From: a virus
Strand: one strand, 5' to 3'
Virus record (IMG/VR): IMGVR_UViG_3300009528_000014
Coordinates: 1-63,477 of that record
Length of the DNA: 63,477 bases
Below, in pieces: positions 50,369 to 57,482 of this stretch. The notes under the pieces are model-generated. The model made no database searches and was not told where the DNA came from. It saw only the letters and a program-made list of their open reading frames with translations. Position 1 is the first letter of the stretch. Each line of letters opens with the position of its first letter. The position numbers and the translations under genes are program-made.

Positions 50369-52102
50369 CTAAAATATTAATCCCCGCCTTCCGCCCTCGG
50401 GAACATCTTCTCTGGAACTACTATCCTCCCCGACCTCGATCAGGGTCACATCCCCACCCTCTGACTGTATGTCGTTTATTGCGTGCGACACCGCGCCTGC
50501 CACTGCATCGGAAATATCCTTGCTCCCTTTGGCTGGTTTTTCGATTTTCTTGCCATTCAACAGATCCAACCCTTTAAGTTCCCTGTCCAGGACTCTATTG
50601 GGATAGGTCCTGATAATCTCCCGGTAAAGCCCTTCAATCTTAAAGGCGTCATATTGACTTTTCTGGACCGACATGAACTCGACATTCACTCCTCTTTTCG
50701 TGATATACTGCGCGAGTGATGCCGCAATGTAAGAGTCGAACGAGACCTTATTCATATTAGGGAATCTGTCCAGGATGAGTCCAATCAGGACCTTGAGTTC
50801 CTCAAAGTCTATCTCGCTATTGCCCTTGGCAACGACTCCGTAGGCAAGCGGGACACTGATTATTCCACCCTTCTTACCGGCAATCGCCATGCCGAACGAG
50901 CAGTTATTTACGGCTGGGTCGAGATGCATGAAGTAATTGACATCCTCCTCGCCATGGAACGAGTCCTTGAGCGTGCCCTCATCACTAAACGGGTTGACGA
51001 GCCCGGCTTTCCTGCCCGCGACAAACATCTTCTTGATCTTGAGCCTGTCCCGGATATATTTCTCAATAGCCTTGGCCGGCTGGCAGCCGAAGTCCCGCCA
51101 GAAGTCCTCCGGGGACTTCTTCAGCTCGTTCTGCAGGTACTGGCAATCAAACGGCAGGTTCGGGTTGATTTCCCAGGTAGCAAGCCAGAAGCCCAGCATA
51201 CTCGGGATCTCCTTACTCAGGTCGAAAAGCTCGCATATCATGTCCTCCTCATGGATGACTGAGGACAAAGACGCTATCCTCGCGTCGTCCCGGAAGGGCG
51301 CCGTCGACCGGGTCAGTGAGGTATAAACCGTCTTGCCCGAGCTCCGGCCGGTCTTCTTCTCGGTGAACCGCGCCAGTTCGTCAAACAATACAAGCTTCGC
51401 TGTCCTCCCCACAATCGAGGCCGAGTTGGAATGACCCGAGAGCATCTTCGTGTGCGTGTGCGGAAATTCGAAGGTGTACTGCCCCGACTTGAAATCCCTC
51501 TGCGAGTAAAACTTCGAGTTCTTTATCCGCGCCTCGGTCGAGGCAAAGACCGTATCCTTCGCCTGCTCCTTGTCCGTGGCCACGTTGATGATGTAGATCT
51601 CCTTCCCCTTCGGCAGGCCATAGTGTGCCTGGGGATCGCCCAGAAGATAAAGCTTCCACTCCTCCACACAGGACATCGCCGAGATAAGCTCGGTCTTACC
51701 CCCCTTCATCCCGCACTTCAGCACAAGCTCGCTATACTTCTGCCCCGGCTTCCATGTGGTCTTCCCCTCCGCGACAAGCCTGTCCATCATCCCTCGCTCG
51801 GCCTCATCAAAGGGCAGACCATAAAATGCTTTAATGATTAACCTCTGCATCGGGAACATCGGAAAGCCCAGCCCCTCCGCACTCTCAATGAACTCCACCT
51901 CGCTCATCCCCCGACAAAGCCCCTTCGGCTCTTCCTTGAGGCCTATCTGCTTATAGTACGCCACTGTCCGCTTTGAGAGTTTGAACCTCTCGGCAGCCTC
52001 CTGCTCCGTGCGACCCATACGGCAGTACTGCTGAACCTCGGCGATCAGCTTCTCGCGGTTCACTCGGTACTGTGTTTTCCTCTTAGTTTCCATAATTTGC
52101 AC
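50369..52102 (-). CDS. Terminase large subunit with N-terminal HTH
   Basis: 577 residues (an alternative ATG is at 52093). Residues about 12-55 form an HTH (YCRMGRTEQEAAERFKLSKRTVAYYKQ) resembling the DNA-binding part of a small terminase. The ATPase has a variant P-loop KCGMKGGKTELISA and Walker B KLVLFDELARF; the C-terminal RNase H-like nuclease has YFMHLDPAVNN and VSFDSYIA acidic residues. It packages DNA through the portal. No separate small terminase gene is obvious, so the HTH may replace it. Confidence 0.85.
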   Translation of the reverse strand: MQIMETKRKTQYRVNREKLIAEVQQYCRMGRTEQEAAERFKLSKRTVAYYKQIGLKEEPKGLCRGMSEVEFIESAEGLGFPMFPMQRLIIKAFYGLPFDEAERGMMDRLVAEGKTTWKPGQKYSELVLKCGMKGGKTELISAMSCVEEWKLYLLGDPQAHYGLPKGKEIYIINVATDKEQAKDTVFASTEARIKNSKFYSQRDFKSGQYTFEFPHTHTKMLSGHSNSASIVGRTAKLVLFDELARFTEKKTGRSSGKTVYTSLTRSTAPFRDDARIASLSSVIHEEDMICELFDLSKEIPSMLGFWLATWEINPNLPFDCQYLQNELKKSPEDFWRDFGCQPAKAIEKYIRDRLKIKKMFVAGRKAGLVNPFSDEGTLKDSFHGEEDVNYFMHLDPAVNNCSFGMAIAGKKGGIISVPLAYGVVAKGNSEIDFEELKVLIGLILDRFPNMNKVSFDSYIAASLAQYITKRGVNVEFMSVQKSQYDAFKIEGLYREIIRTYPNRVLDRELKGLDLLNGKKIEKPAKGSKDISDAVAGAVSHAINDIQSEGGDVTLIEVGEDSSSREDVPEGGRRGLIF

Positions 52103-52612
52103 TCTCGCCTATTTAACCGTTAGGGATTAACTGCATTTTCGATATAGGGGGTGCGACATGCGTTTTGGGAATATTTTTTTCCTAACTTTTGATTTCAAAT
52201 CCTCGTCGACAAACTCCTGAAACCGTCATTATCTCCCGCCTTGGAACGTCATTCCATTTCCTGTCGACGATAAAGTTTACAAAGTATACACTGCGTCTTA
52301 TAACGTTGATTATGTTGTCATCTCTTTTTTGCCCTTATTAATAACATTATTAATAAAATAAATATTCGTTAACTAAATTAAAAATTTCCCTCCACCCCTC
52401 TTTAGAATATAATAAAGTACATAACGTAGTAAGCAAGTAAGGGCTTTATTAAATATATTATTAACATTACTTTGGTAACTATAAGAACAATTTAAAAAAA
52501 ATAATAAGCAAGTATAATTACTACCTACATAAGAACCTTCGTAATGAATTATTAAAGACTTTAATGTCAATCCGTTATTGTCGTTACAAAACATTTTTTA
52601 GATGACTCCGGT
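52103..52612. promoter_or_regulatory. 510-bp AT-rich non-coding region before the late operon
   Basis: No convincing gene; a 73-codon minus-strand frame lacks coding character. Contains TAAGCAAGTA direct repeats (52430, 52504), several ATTATTAA repeats, two GTCGAC sites (52204, 52263) and TTGACA at 52569-52564 with a poor -10. Lies between the sigma factor and terminase genes, so it probably carries the late promoter and perhaps the packaging or replication start site; no known consensus could be fitted. Confidence 0.5.
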
Positions 52613-53368
52613 TCAGGCTATGATTAATAAAAAAATAAAGACTATCGAAAGGCGGGGGGAGAGGATGGTCTTCAGGGTCCGCAGGGCTTGTTTGAAGAGC
52701 TGGCATATCCTTGACTCGCAGACACCCACGTTCCTCCCGGTTTCCTTTAGGGAGAAACCCTCGAGCCCATGGAGCCTCACTATCCTCGCCGTCCTTTCCG
52801 GGAGCTGCTCTATCGCCCTTTGGAGTAGACCCGCCCTTTCATTCTCCACGGCCTTTACAAAGCCTCCTTCCTCCTGCCCTCTTATGTGGGGGATATGCTT
52901 TGCTGTCTGCGCAGGGCCCAGGACTCGCTCCGGGAAGTGCTCTGAGAGCTTATACGCTATGTCCATGAGCTTTAGTCTCTTCCTCCCTTTTTCCTTCCCT
53001 TCCCCCAGAAGCTTCAGTTCCTCCTTCAGGTACCTGCTTATCTGGTCAAAGTCCCTCAGGCCATCAAGGACCGCCCCCCTTATCCTCGCGCAGGCAAAGG
53101 TCGGGAACTTGAAGCCCTTTCCGGGGTCATACCTCTCTATCGCCTGGAGGAGCCCTATAAGCCCCCATCCCCTCAGGTCCGCGGGTTCCATGAGCCTGTT
53201 GGCCCTCAGGTGCCACATCTTGTGCCTTGATATGGTAAAGTTGATCAGGGGCGTATACATGCCCAGTAGGGCGTCCCTATGCCTCATCTCGCCCTTTTCC
53301 TTGTACCTCTGCCACAGCTGGGCCTCTGATAGGGGCTTGCGCCCTCTTTTCTTTTCAGGCTGGCTCAT
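52613..53368 (-). CDS. FliA/WhiG-like alternative sigma factor
   Basis: 251 residues. Sigma region 2 at about 30-111 with DLRGWGLIGLLQAIERYDPGKGFKFPTFACARIRGAVLDGLRD, and region 4 at about 180-233 ending in an HTH (SLKETGRNVGVCESRICQLFKQ). An RGRKP AT-hook-like motif lies at residues 8-12. The last 12 residues (LSIVFIFLLIIA) are strongly hydrophobic, odd for a sigma factor. Located right before the non-coding region and terminase, so it probably switches RNA polymerase to late promoters. Promoter specificity cannot be read from the sequence. Confidence 0.85.
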   Translation of the reverse strand: MSQPEKKRGRKPLSEAQLWQRYKEKGEMRHRDALLGMYTPLINFTISRHKMWHLRANRLMEPADLRGWGLIGLLQAIERYDPGKGFKFPTFACARIRGAVLDGLRDFDQISRYLKEELKLLGEGKEKGRKRLKLMDIAYKLSEHFPERVLGPAQTAKHIPHIRGQEEGGFVKAVENERAGLLQRAIEQLPERTARIVRLHGLEGFSLKETGRNVGVCESRICQLFKQALRTLKTILSPRLSIVFIFLLIIA

Positions 53369-53370
53369 TC

Positions 53371-53856
53371 TTAGTCCTTTGTTGGCATGTAATCCTTACA
53401 TTGTGGTATTATCCCGCACACCTTCTTATGAAGACAACTGTTGCACTGCCCCTGCCTGAACGGCTCTTTCCCTGTCGTTATCTTTACTTCCTTGCTTATC
53501 TCCTTCTTTTCCTTTGGCGGTCTTCCTACCCTCGCCTTTGGTTTACTTGCTCTTTGTTTCCGCCTGTGCTTCCCTCGCCATTTCGTATTGTAATGTTTCA
53601 AGCAATGTCCTTTAGTAATCGCTATCTCTTCACATTCTGGTTCCTTGCATATCTTCTTTTTCTTCTCTGCCATTGGCTCCTCCTCTTTCGGCTCTTCCTC
53701 GTTTGGTTTTACATCCACCACCCTTTCCCCGCTATCTATCATGGGTTTATCCTCGCTTGTGAACTTCAGCTGACACTCGCTGCAGTAATAATACTTCTCT
53801 CCCGGGATCCTGAAAGCCTTGTGCCCCTCACTACACAGAACATATTCCCTGTCCAT
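53371..53856 (-). CDS. Multi-zinc-finger-like protein with AT-hook
   Basis: 161 residues. Several Cys/His clusters (YYYCSECQLKF; ICKEPECEEI ... KGHCLKHYN; QCNSCLHKKVCGIIPQC), an acidic linker (NEEEPKEEEPM) and an AT-hook-like RVGRPPKEKK. Likely nucleic-acid binding. Two bases upstream of the sigma factor gene, suggesting co-expression in the middle region. Function unknown. Confidence 0.6.
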   Translation of the reverse strand: MDREYVLCSEGHKAFRIPGEKYYYCSECQLKFTSEDKPMIDSGERVVDVKPNEEEPKEEEPMAEKKKKICKEPECEEIAITKGHCLKHYNTKWRGKHRRKQRASKPKARVGRPPKEKKEISKEVKITTGKEPFRQGQCNSCLHKKVCGIIPQCKDYMPTKD

Positions 53857-54025
53857 CCACTCCTCCCTTTGCCGGCTGAATATACCCCATCCTCTCGAGC
53901 TCTTCTGTCTCCTTTATGATTGTTATTACATCCATGTTTAGGGTCTCCATCATGTCCAGGTAGTCAATCTCTTCCTTTGCCTTCAGGAGTATGAGAATCC
54001 TTTGTTGATTAGTGTTGAGTTTCAT
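53831..54025 (-). CDS. Small winged-helix-like protein
   Basis: 64 residues: NTNQQRILILLKAKEEIDYLDMMETLNMDVITIIKETEELERMGYI is a typical three-helix winged-helix/HTH pattern, followed by a short tail. Probably DNA binding. Overlaps genes on both sides, in the run leading to the sigma factor. Confidence 0.55.
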   Translation of the reverse strand: MKLNTNQQRILILLKAKEEIDYLDMMETLNMDVITIIKETEELERMGYIQPAKGGVDGQGICSV

Positions 54026-54146
54026 TTCTCTCTTCTATGGAACATTTCTTACAAAGATTAAGATATGTTTGCTTGTCATTTACTAAGCATTTATATTTTT
54101 TTACCCGTCTCCTTTTTTTCCCACAACATTCACATACTCCTATCAT
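54009..54146 (-). CDS. 45-residue zinc-finger protein
   Basis: ATG 54146 with AAAGGGGAATAAC upstream. Cys pattern CECC ... C ... CKKC (GVCECCGKKRR, YKCLVND, LCKKCSIEE) suggests a single zinc site. First gene after the terminator at 54172, overlapping the following winged-helix gene by 17 bases. Function unknown. Confidence 0.5.
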   Translation of the reverse strand: MIGVCECCGKKRRRVKKYKCLVNDKQTYLNLCKKCSIEERNETQH

Positions 54147-54171
54147 GTTATTCCCCTTTCTCTTTAGACAT

Positions 54172-54212
54172 AAAAAAACCCTGACCAGTCCGTTCTTGGA
54201 CTAATCAGGGTT
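54172..54212 (-). terminator. Intrinsic terminator
   Basis: AACCCTGA...TCAGGGTT outer stem (8 bp) with an inner AGTCC/GGACT stem, followed on the minus strand by seven T residues (54178-54172). It ends the accessory operon that begins at the promoter near 56866. Confidence 0.88.
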
Positions 54213-54240
54213 CTTGTTATCGAATGTCCTGAGTCAACTA

Positions 54241-54396
54241 TTATACTTTACTCGTTAATCCCTCCGTTATCTTGTGTCTTTTGAACTCCTCTATAATAAG
54301 GGGTATGCCGTCCTTCCAGTCTATGGTGGTCTTGCCGGTGAAGCTACTCTCGGCAAGTTTGTCTATGAGTTTATGGAGTATTTCTTTCTTACTCAT
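54241..54396 (-). CDS. 51-residue hypothetical protein
   Basis: Starts in a TAATG overlap with the upstream gene's stop. Helical N-terminus SKKEILHKLIDKLAESSFTG, then TTIDWKDGIPLIIEEFKR. The last gene before the terminator at 54172-54212. Unrecognised. Confidence 0.5.
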   Translation of the reverse strand: MSKKEILHKLIDKLAESSFTGKTTIDWKDGIPLIIEEFKRHKITEGLTSKV

Positions 54397-54701
54397 TAGG
54401 TTATTTTCAATTCCTTCATTTCATTATAGTTCGGGATGGGCTCGATTTCCCCATTCTTTATTTTTTCAAATACCTCGGCAGTATTGCAATCACCCGCTTG
54501 AGACAGACACCATGACGGTACGAAACCATATCGGAACAACTCTTTATATATCTCCCTCGCCTTCTTGATTTCGTTCTTTATCCTTTGAATATCGCAACCG
54601 TAAAAAGGATTCTTAGTTAAGAAACCTTTCCCGTTCTGGTAACCCTTAATGCCTGACATTATCTCAAACTGGAGCCGTTTTATTTTTCTTATTTTTTTCA
54701 T
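54396..54701 (-). CDS. Hypothetical protein
   Basis: 101 residues, basic N-terminus (KKIRKIKRLQ), three Cys (YGCDIQR; SWCLSQAGDCNT). No family recognised. Precedes the last small gene of this operon. Confidence 0.5.
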   Translation of the reverse strand: MKKIRKIKRLQFEIMSGIKGYQNGKGFLTKNPFYGCDIQRIKNEIKKAREIYKELFRYGFVPSWCLSQAGDCNTAEVFEKIKNGEIEPIPNYNEMKELKIT

Positions 54702-54702
54702 T

Positions 54703-54885
54703 CTATTTTTCTTCCTGCAACATCTTCACCTCTCGCACGGTTCTGGTTCCTAGTCCATCTATACGAACAAGGTCATCATCCACGAGACTGAAATCTTTCC
54801 ATTTGTTTTTAAGGCGTCGCTCATCATCTTTCGTGAACTTCTTTATAATACCATTGCTACCTGATATTTTTATTTTAATGCTCAT
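54703..54885 (-). CDS. Hypothetical protein
   Basis: 60 residues. Contains IKKFTKDDERRLKNKW and LVRIDGLGTRTVREVKMLQEE, the latter resembling a helix-hairpin-helix (GLGxRTV). DNA binding is possible but uncertain. Overlaps the upstream gene by four bases. Confidence 0.45.
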   Translation of the reverse strand: MSIKIKISGSNGIIKKFTKDDERRLKNKWKDFSLVDDDLVRIDGLGTRTVREVKMLQEEK

Positions 54886-55061
54886 TCCTCTCGTTCCCTA
54901 CGACTTGCCTCATATTGATTTCCTCTTATTAACGAACTCTCCATGCGGACTCTCTTGTCCTGCTCTGTAAACCAATTATATAAACGATTACGATACTTCA
55001 GCTCTTTATATGTATCACGAATTGTCTTTATTATGGCGAGTATGAAACAGATTATCCTCAT
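54882..55061 (-). CDS. Hypothetical protein
   Basis: 59 residues from ATG 55061, which lies in an ATGA overlap with the upstream gene's stop. N-terminus MRIICFILAIIKTIRDTYKELK is an amphipathic/hydrophobic helix that might be a short anchor; the rest is charged. Unrecognised. Confidence 0.45.
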   Translation of the reverse strand: MRIICFILAIIKTIRDTYKELKYRNRLYNWFTEQDKRVRMESSLIRGNQYEASRREREE

Positions 55062-55231
55062 TTTTTCAACCCTGTTGTTATAACAAACCATCCATCTGTC
55101 CTGACAACCACCTTACCGAATACACTGGCTGGATGCTTAATCACATCAGATACTTTAACGCCCTGGGCTATCTCTCTCGCGTCTATTGGTCTGGCGGATG
55201 GTATGACATGTCTGAAATTAGATTTTTTCAT
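55058..55231 (-). CDS. 57-residue hypothetical protein
   Basis: ATG 55231 within an ATGA overlap. Contains HVIPSARPIDAREIAQGVKVSDVIKHPASVFGKVVVRTDGWFVITTG, a compact alpha/beta pattern. No family. Part of a chain of three overlapping small genes. Confidence 0.5.
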   Translation of the reverse strand: MKKSNFRHVIPSARPIDAREIAQGVKVSDVIKHPASVFGKVVVRTDGWFVITTGLKK

Positions 55232-55401
55232 TTTATCTCTATTACTCTATATGTTCCCCGTTTTGTTGTCCTTCTTAGCTTAACCCTCTGGATGCCATTT
55301 ATACCATGTATCTGATATGTCGCCCTATTAAGCGCTCTCCAATCCCTGAATAATGTTCTAATTGATTTTATGAAAAGAGATATATTTTTGAATAATCTCA
55401 T
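55228..55401 (-). CDS. 57-residue basic hypothetical protein
   Basis: ATG 55401 directly after the Pal-like gene's stop. Arg/Lys-rich (IKSIRTLFRDWRALNRA ... RVKLRRTTKRGTYRVIEI). No family recognised. Overlaps the following gene by four bases. Confidence 0.5.
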   Translation of the reverse strand: MRLFKNISLFIKSIRTLFRDWRALNRATYQIHGINGIQRVKLRRTTKRGTYRVIEIK

Positions 55402-55655
55402 TACTTTAATAGAGTTTCAACTCTTCTATTCCTTGCCCACGCCTTTTCATAATGCCGGATATCAACCGGGCTTTCCTCTCCCCAGCTGACCGTCCTGATC
55501 CTTGAGGCGTCAACTCCCCGGGCAATGTAGTACTTCCTCACCCCCTCTGCCCTTCTTTCCCCGAGGGCTATGTTATACTCCTCAGTACCCCGCTCGTCGC
55601 AATGTCCCTCAATGCTCACTAACATATTATTATCCTTGAGGCTCTGTGCATTCAT
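55401..55655 (-). CDS. OmpA/Pal peptidoglycan-binding domain (downstream half of a split Pal-like lipoprotein)
   Basis: 84 residues from ATG 55655. VSIEGHCDERGTEEYNIALGERRAEGVRKYYIARGV and AWARNRRVETLL match the OmpA-C domain of Pal (residues that bind diaminopimelate: NxxLGxRRA, NRRV). In the same frame upstream of the ATG, without any start codon, lies EAVYFDFDKSFVRNDSKKVLD, the domain's missing first strand and helix. So the real product is probably fused to the lipoprotein at 55726-55875 by a +1 frameshift; the stand-alone ORF would be an incomplete domain. Confidence 0.8.
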   Translation of the reverse strand: MNAQSLKDNNMLVSIEGHCDERGTEEYNIALGERRAEGVRKYYIARGVDASRIRTVSWGEESPVDIRHYEKAWARNRRVETLLK

Positions 55656-55725
55656 GTCAAGGACTTTCTTTGAGTCGTTCCTTACGAAAGATTTATCAAA
55701 GTCAAAGTATACCGCTTCAGGGCTC

Positions 55726-55875
55726 TCATAAACCCTTAGTCACCTTTTCCCTGCCCCTGACCTCTGCCGACTCCTCTTTTGTTTTCGTTATCTCAATCAC
55801 AAAAGATTTGCTTTTCTTGCAACTCATTGTCATCATCAATAAAAACAAAACCATCAACATCATTTTCCTTATCAT
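55726..55875 (-). CDS. Lipoprotein signal part of the Pal-like protein (upstream half)
   Basis: 49 residues from ATG 55875 (CAGGAGGATAAAAAG upstream). Signal peptide with lipobox (MIRKMMLMVLFLLMMTMSC, Cys19), then a charged linker ending VTKGL*. The stop is at 55728-55726, where the +1 frame continues into the OmpA/Pal domain. Together this is the size and layout of Pal, which tethers the outer membrane to peptidoglycan in diderm bacteria. Confidence 0.75.
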   Translation of the reverse strand: MIRKMMLMVLFLLMMTMSCKKSKSFVIEITKTKEESAEVRGREKVTKGL

Positions 55876-55969
55876 CTTTTTATCCTCCTGTTTTGGTTGG
55901 GCGGTCAGGACTCTCACCTGAATATTTGGGGGTGACCCGCCGTTTTATCTTAAACTACCCCCCAGTATT

Positions 55970-56104
55970 TTATGGACTATTTTTCTTATGCCACCTGACC
56001 ATCGTCCCATCTAGCTTAAAGAACGCCCTTGCGTTACCCTCGTCTGTCTCAAGCCATCCGAGCCAGCCTGTCTTCTGTGGTCGCTTGTAGAGTTTAAGTT
56101 TCAT
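55970..56104 (-). CDS. 44-residue hypothetical protein
   Basis: Starts at 56104, overlapping the upstream gene. KLYKRPQKTGWLGWLETDEGNARAFFKLDG is a short beta-rich pattern with several Trp. No family. The 94 bases after it lead to the Pal-like gene with no clear additional feature. Confidence 0.45.
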   Translation of the reverse strand: MKLKLYKRPQKTGWLGWLETDEGNARAFFKLDGTMVRWHKKNSP

Positions 56105-56360
56105 GACCTCTCCTCCTTAATTCCCCCTTTGTTTTTTGATTCAAGAATCCTCCCAAACATATCCCTTTGGCATAAGGAGCTGAGTTTGACACTTCCTCAA
56201 AACCTCCCGGATACTTGGATTTAAAATGGAACTCTGTTCGCTCTGAATTTTTACTTCTAGATAGAAATTCCATCTTTCCATGAACCCAGAGTATAAATAA
56301 AGGCATGCCTATTAAGAGAACGACTCCTGCTACTGAAGCAATAATATATCTAATGGTCAT
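56094..56360 (-). CDS. Small membrane protein
   Basis: 88 residues. N-terminal transmembrane segment IRYIIASVAGVVLLIGMPLFILWV, then a basic soluble part. In the accessory operon near the Pal-like gene and the transglycosylase. Possible inner-membrane component of an envelope module; unrecognised. Confidence 0.55.
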   Translation of the reverse strand: MTIRYIIASVAGVVLLIGMPLFILWVHGKMEFLSRSKNSERTEFHFKSKYPGGFEEVSNSAPYAKGICLGGFLNQKTKGELRRRGHET

Positions 56361-56574
56361 TTTTCTTTTTCTCCTCCTCTTTTCTTTTCTCGTAGTTCTG
56401 CACGAAGTCGATTAGTTTCTTTTTGGTTTCGTTTTGCTCGTCGGTAAGTAAGTCATTAGGTGTGTTCACGAATGAATAATACCTCATGTGTACTTCTTCG
56501 TTGGTTCTCGGTTGGTCAGCGGGTATTCCCATTATCTTGAGGACTTCCTTGCAGATTTTATTTCCGAATATCAA
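56350..56574 (-). CDS. Hypothetical protein
   Basis: 74 residues from TTG 56574 (GGAGGCGAGG upstream, spacing favours TTG). Helical (VLKIMGIPADQPRTNEEVHMRYYSF, then a Lys/Glu-rich C-terminus). Overlaps the membrane protein gene by 11 bases. Unrecognised. Confidence 0.5.
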   Translation of the reverse strand: MIFGNKICKEVLKIMGIPADQPRTNEEVHMRYYSFVNTPNDLLTDEQNETKKKLIDFVQNYEKRKEEEKKKNDH

Positions 56575-56583
56575 CCTCGCCTC

Positions 56584-56679
56584 CTATCTGAATAACTGTT
56601 GCCCCATTGATATGCCAGTAACCAACCATATAAGAGAAAATAAAATTAAGTCTATTATAGAAACTCGTATTTTTTTCAT
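56584..56679 (-). CDS. 31-residue membrane peptide
   Basis: ATG 56679 with an excellent RBS (TAGGAGGTGGGG). MKKIRVSIIDLILFSLIWLV is a single transmembrane helix; the gene ends GQQLFR. Tiny membrane peptides of this kind often modulate host membrane proteins, but nothing specific can be said. Confidence 0.5.
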   Translation of the reverse strand: MKKIRVSIIDLILFSLIWLVTGISMGQQLFR

Positions 56680-56688
56680 CCCCACCTC

Positions 56689-56859
56689 CTAATTTTCGTA
56701 GTTGCTGAACTTCAACGGGTAGTTAATTGTTCTTCCCCTGGCGATATATCTTTGAGGCATGTCTTTTGTTTTGTCAGTTATAAAAGAAAAATCCCGGCGA
56801 GTAATAAGGAATACCCCAGGAGCTAATCTAAATATTTTGATGTTAGTTTTTCGTGCCAT
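56689..56859 (-). CDS. 56-residue protein expressed from a leaderless promoter
   Basis: ATG 56859 (MARKTNIKIFRLAPGVFLIT) is 6 bases after the -10 of a perfect promoter, so translation should be leaderless. A longer open frame from GTG 56877 is rejected because it would include the -10 element. Mixed basic alpha/beta composition (RRDFSFITDKTKDMPQRYIARG). First gene of a transcription unit that runs to the terminator at 54172. Function unknown. Confidence 0.55.
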   Translation of the reverse strand: MARKTNIKIFRLAPGVFLITRRDFSFITDKTKDMPQRYIARGRTINYPLKFSNYEN

Positions 56860-56865
56860 AGTTAT

Positions 56866-56894
56866 ATTATAATACACATTCCATCATTTGTCAA
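56866..56894 (-). promoter_or_regulatory. Perfect-consensus sigma70 promoter (leaderless)
   Basis: TTGACA (56894-56889), 17-bp spacer, TATAAT (56871-56866), 12/12 matches, ATG at 56859 after ATAACT. Predicted +1 is at or next to the start codon. Confidence 0.9.
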
Positions 56895-56897
56895 TGA

Positions 56898-57083
56898 TTA
56901 TTTTTCATTAACTTCTTTCCTCTTTTTTTCGCTTGCTTTATTAAGCGGTAACACCTCGGGATCCTTGTGGGTAAATATTATCTTGTTTCCCTTGATGATT
57001 TTTATTTCTTTCACACCATAAAGGAACTTCGTCTCCTCGTTTGCTCCGTCATCTTTTCGTGTCCATTTTATTTCCAGGTTCAT
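56898..57083 (-). CDS. 61-residue hypothetical protein
   Basis: Beta-rich N-terminus (LEIKWTRKDDGANEETKFLYGVKEIKIIKGNKIIF) and a charged C-terminus. One base from the next upstream gene; ends just before the consensus promoter. Unrecognised. Confidence 0.45.
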   Translation of the reverse strand: MNLEIKWTRKDDGANEETKFLYGVKEIKIIKGNKIIFTHKDPEVLPLNKASEKKRKEVNEK

Positions 57084-57344
57084 CTACAGTGCTCCCGTTC
57101 CAGCAAGTTGCAGGGATCGGATATGTTCTACCCCATTAAATATCCTTATCCCAATCCCACGATATCTCCACCAGCTGAATTGATCCCATTTCTTTTGTTC
57201 AGAGTCACTCGAAAGTGGCAATGGTTTTTTTTCGTCCGACCAACCAGGACTATAATGGTTATACTCCCATTTTTTCTTTTTCTTATTCCACCGCTCCCAG
57301 ATGATGACCCTCCTGATTGTTATTAGTTTCATTTCAAGTCCCAC
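57084..57344 (-). CDS. Hypothetical protein
   Basis: 86 residues from GTG 57344 (AAGGATAGAGT upstream). Basic and Trp-rich (IIWERWNKKKKKWEYNHYSPGW ... FSWWRYRGIGIRIF). No family recognised. Its leader contains two GC-rich hairpins (57365-57389, 57453-57481). Confidence 0.45.
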   Translation of the reverse strand: MGLEMKLITIRRVIIWERWNKKKKKWEYNHYSPGWSDEKKPLPLSSDSEQKKWDQFSWWRYRGIGIRIFNGVEHIRSLQLAGTGAL

Positions 57345-57364
57345 ACTCTATCCTTCTTAATCTA

Positions 57365-57389
57365 CCCCGCCGCCTACAAGACGGCGGGG
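57365..57389. repeat. GC-rich hairpin
   Basis: CCCCGCCG/CGGCGGGG, 8-bp perfect stem with a 9-nt loop, 21 bases upstream of the gene at 57084-57344. No U-tract. Its role (mRNA leader structure or mobile-element remnant) cannot be decided. Confidence 0.5.
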
Positions 57390-57452
57390 CGTTATCCACC
57401 TATCTATTCGATAAATAAACCGTGCTTACTATCGGCATCACCTCCCCTCACT

Positions 57453-57481
57453 CCGGCAATAGAGTGCTAAGAGATTGCCGG
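57453..57481. terminator. Hairpin after the acidic Cys protein gene
   Basis: CCGGCAAT/ATTGCCGG perfect stem with a 13-nt loop directly after the stop of the gene at 57483-57944; no U-tract. A partial terminator or RNA-stability element. Confidence 0.4.
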
Positions 57482-57482
57482 C

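Noticed and set aside
52271-52278. TAAAGTTT, identical to a FliA-type -35
   Set aside because: On the plus strand, pointing away from the late genes, and no GCCGATAA-like -10 follows.
52564-52569. TTGACA in the late control region as a sigma70 promoter
   Set aside because: The best-spaced -10 (TCATTA at 17 bp) is very poor compared with the four perfect promoters elsewhere.
52373-52594. 73-codon minus-strand frame in the non-coding region
   Set aside because: Low-complexity composition, no RBS, and AT-rich repeats; likely non-coding control DNA.
52602-53459. Long plus-strand open frame (285 codons)
   Set aside because: It is exactly antisense to the sigma factor gene and has no recognisable protein features or plus-strand promoter.
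57392-57400. TTATCCACC, near match to a DnaA box
   Set aside because: Single 8/9 match without companions; expected by chance in 63 kb.
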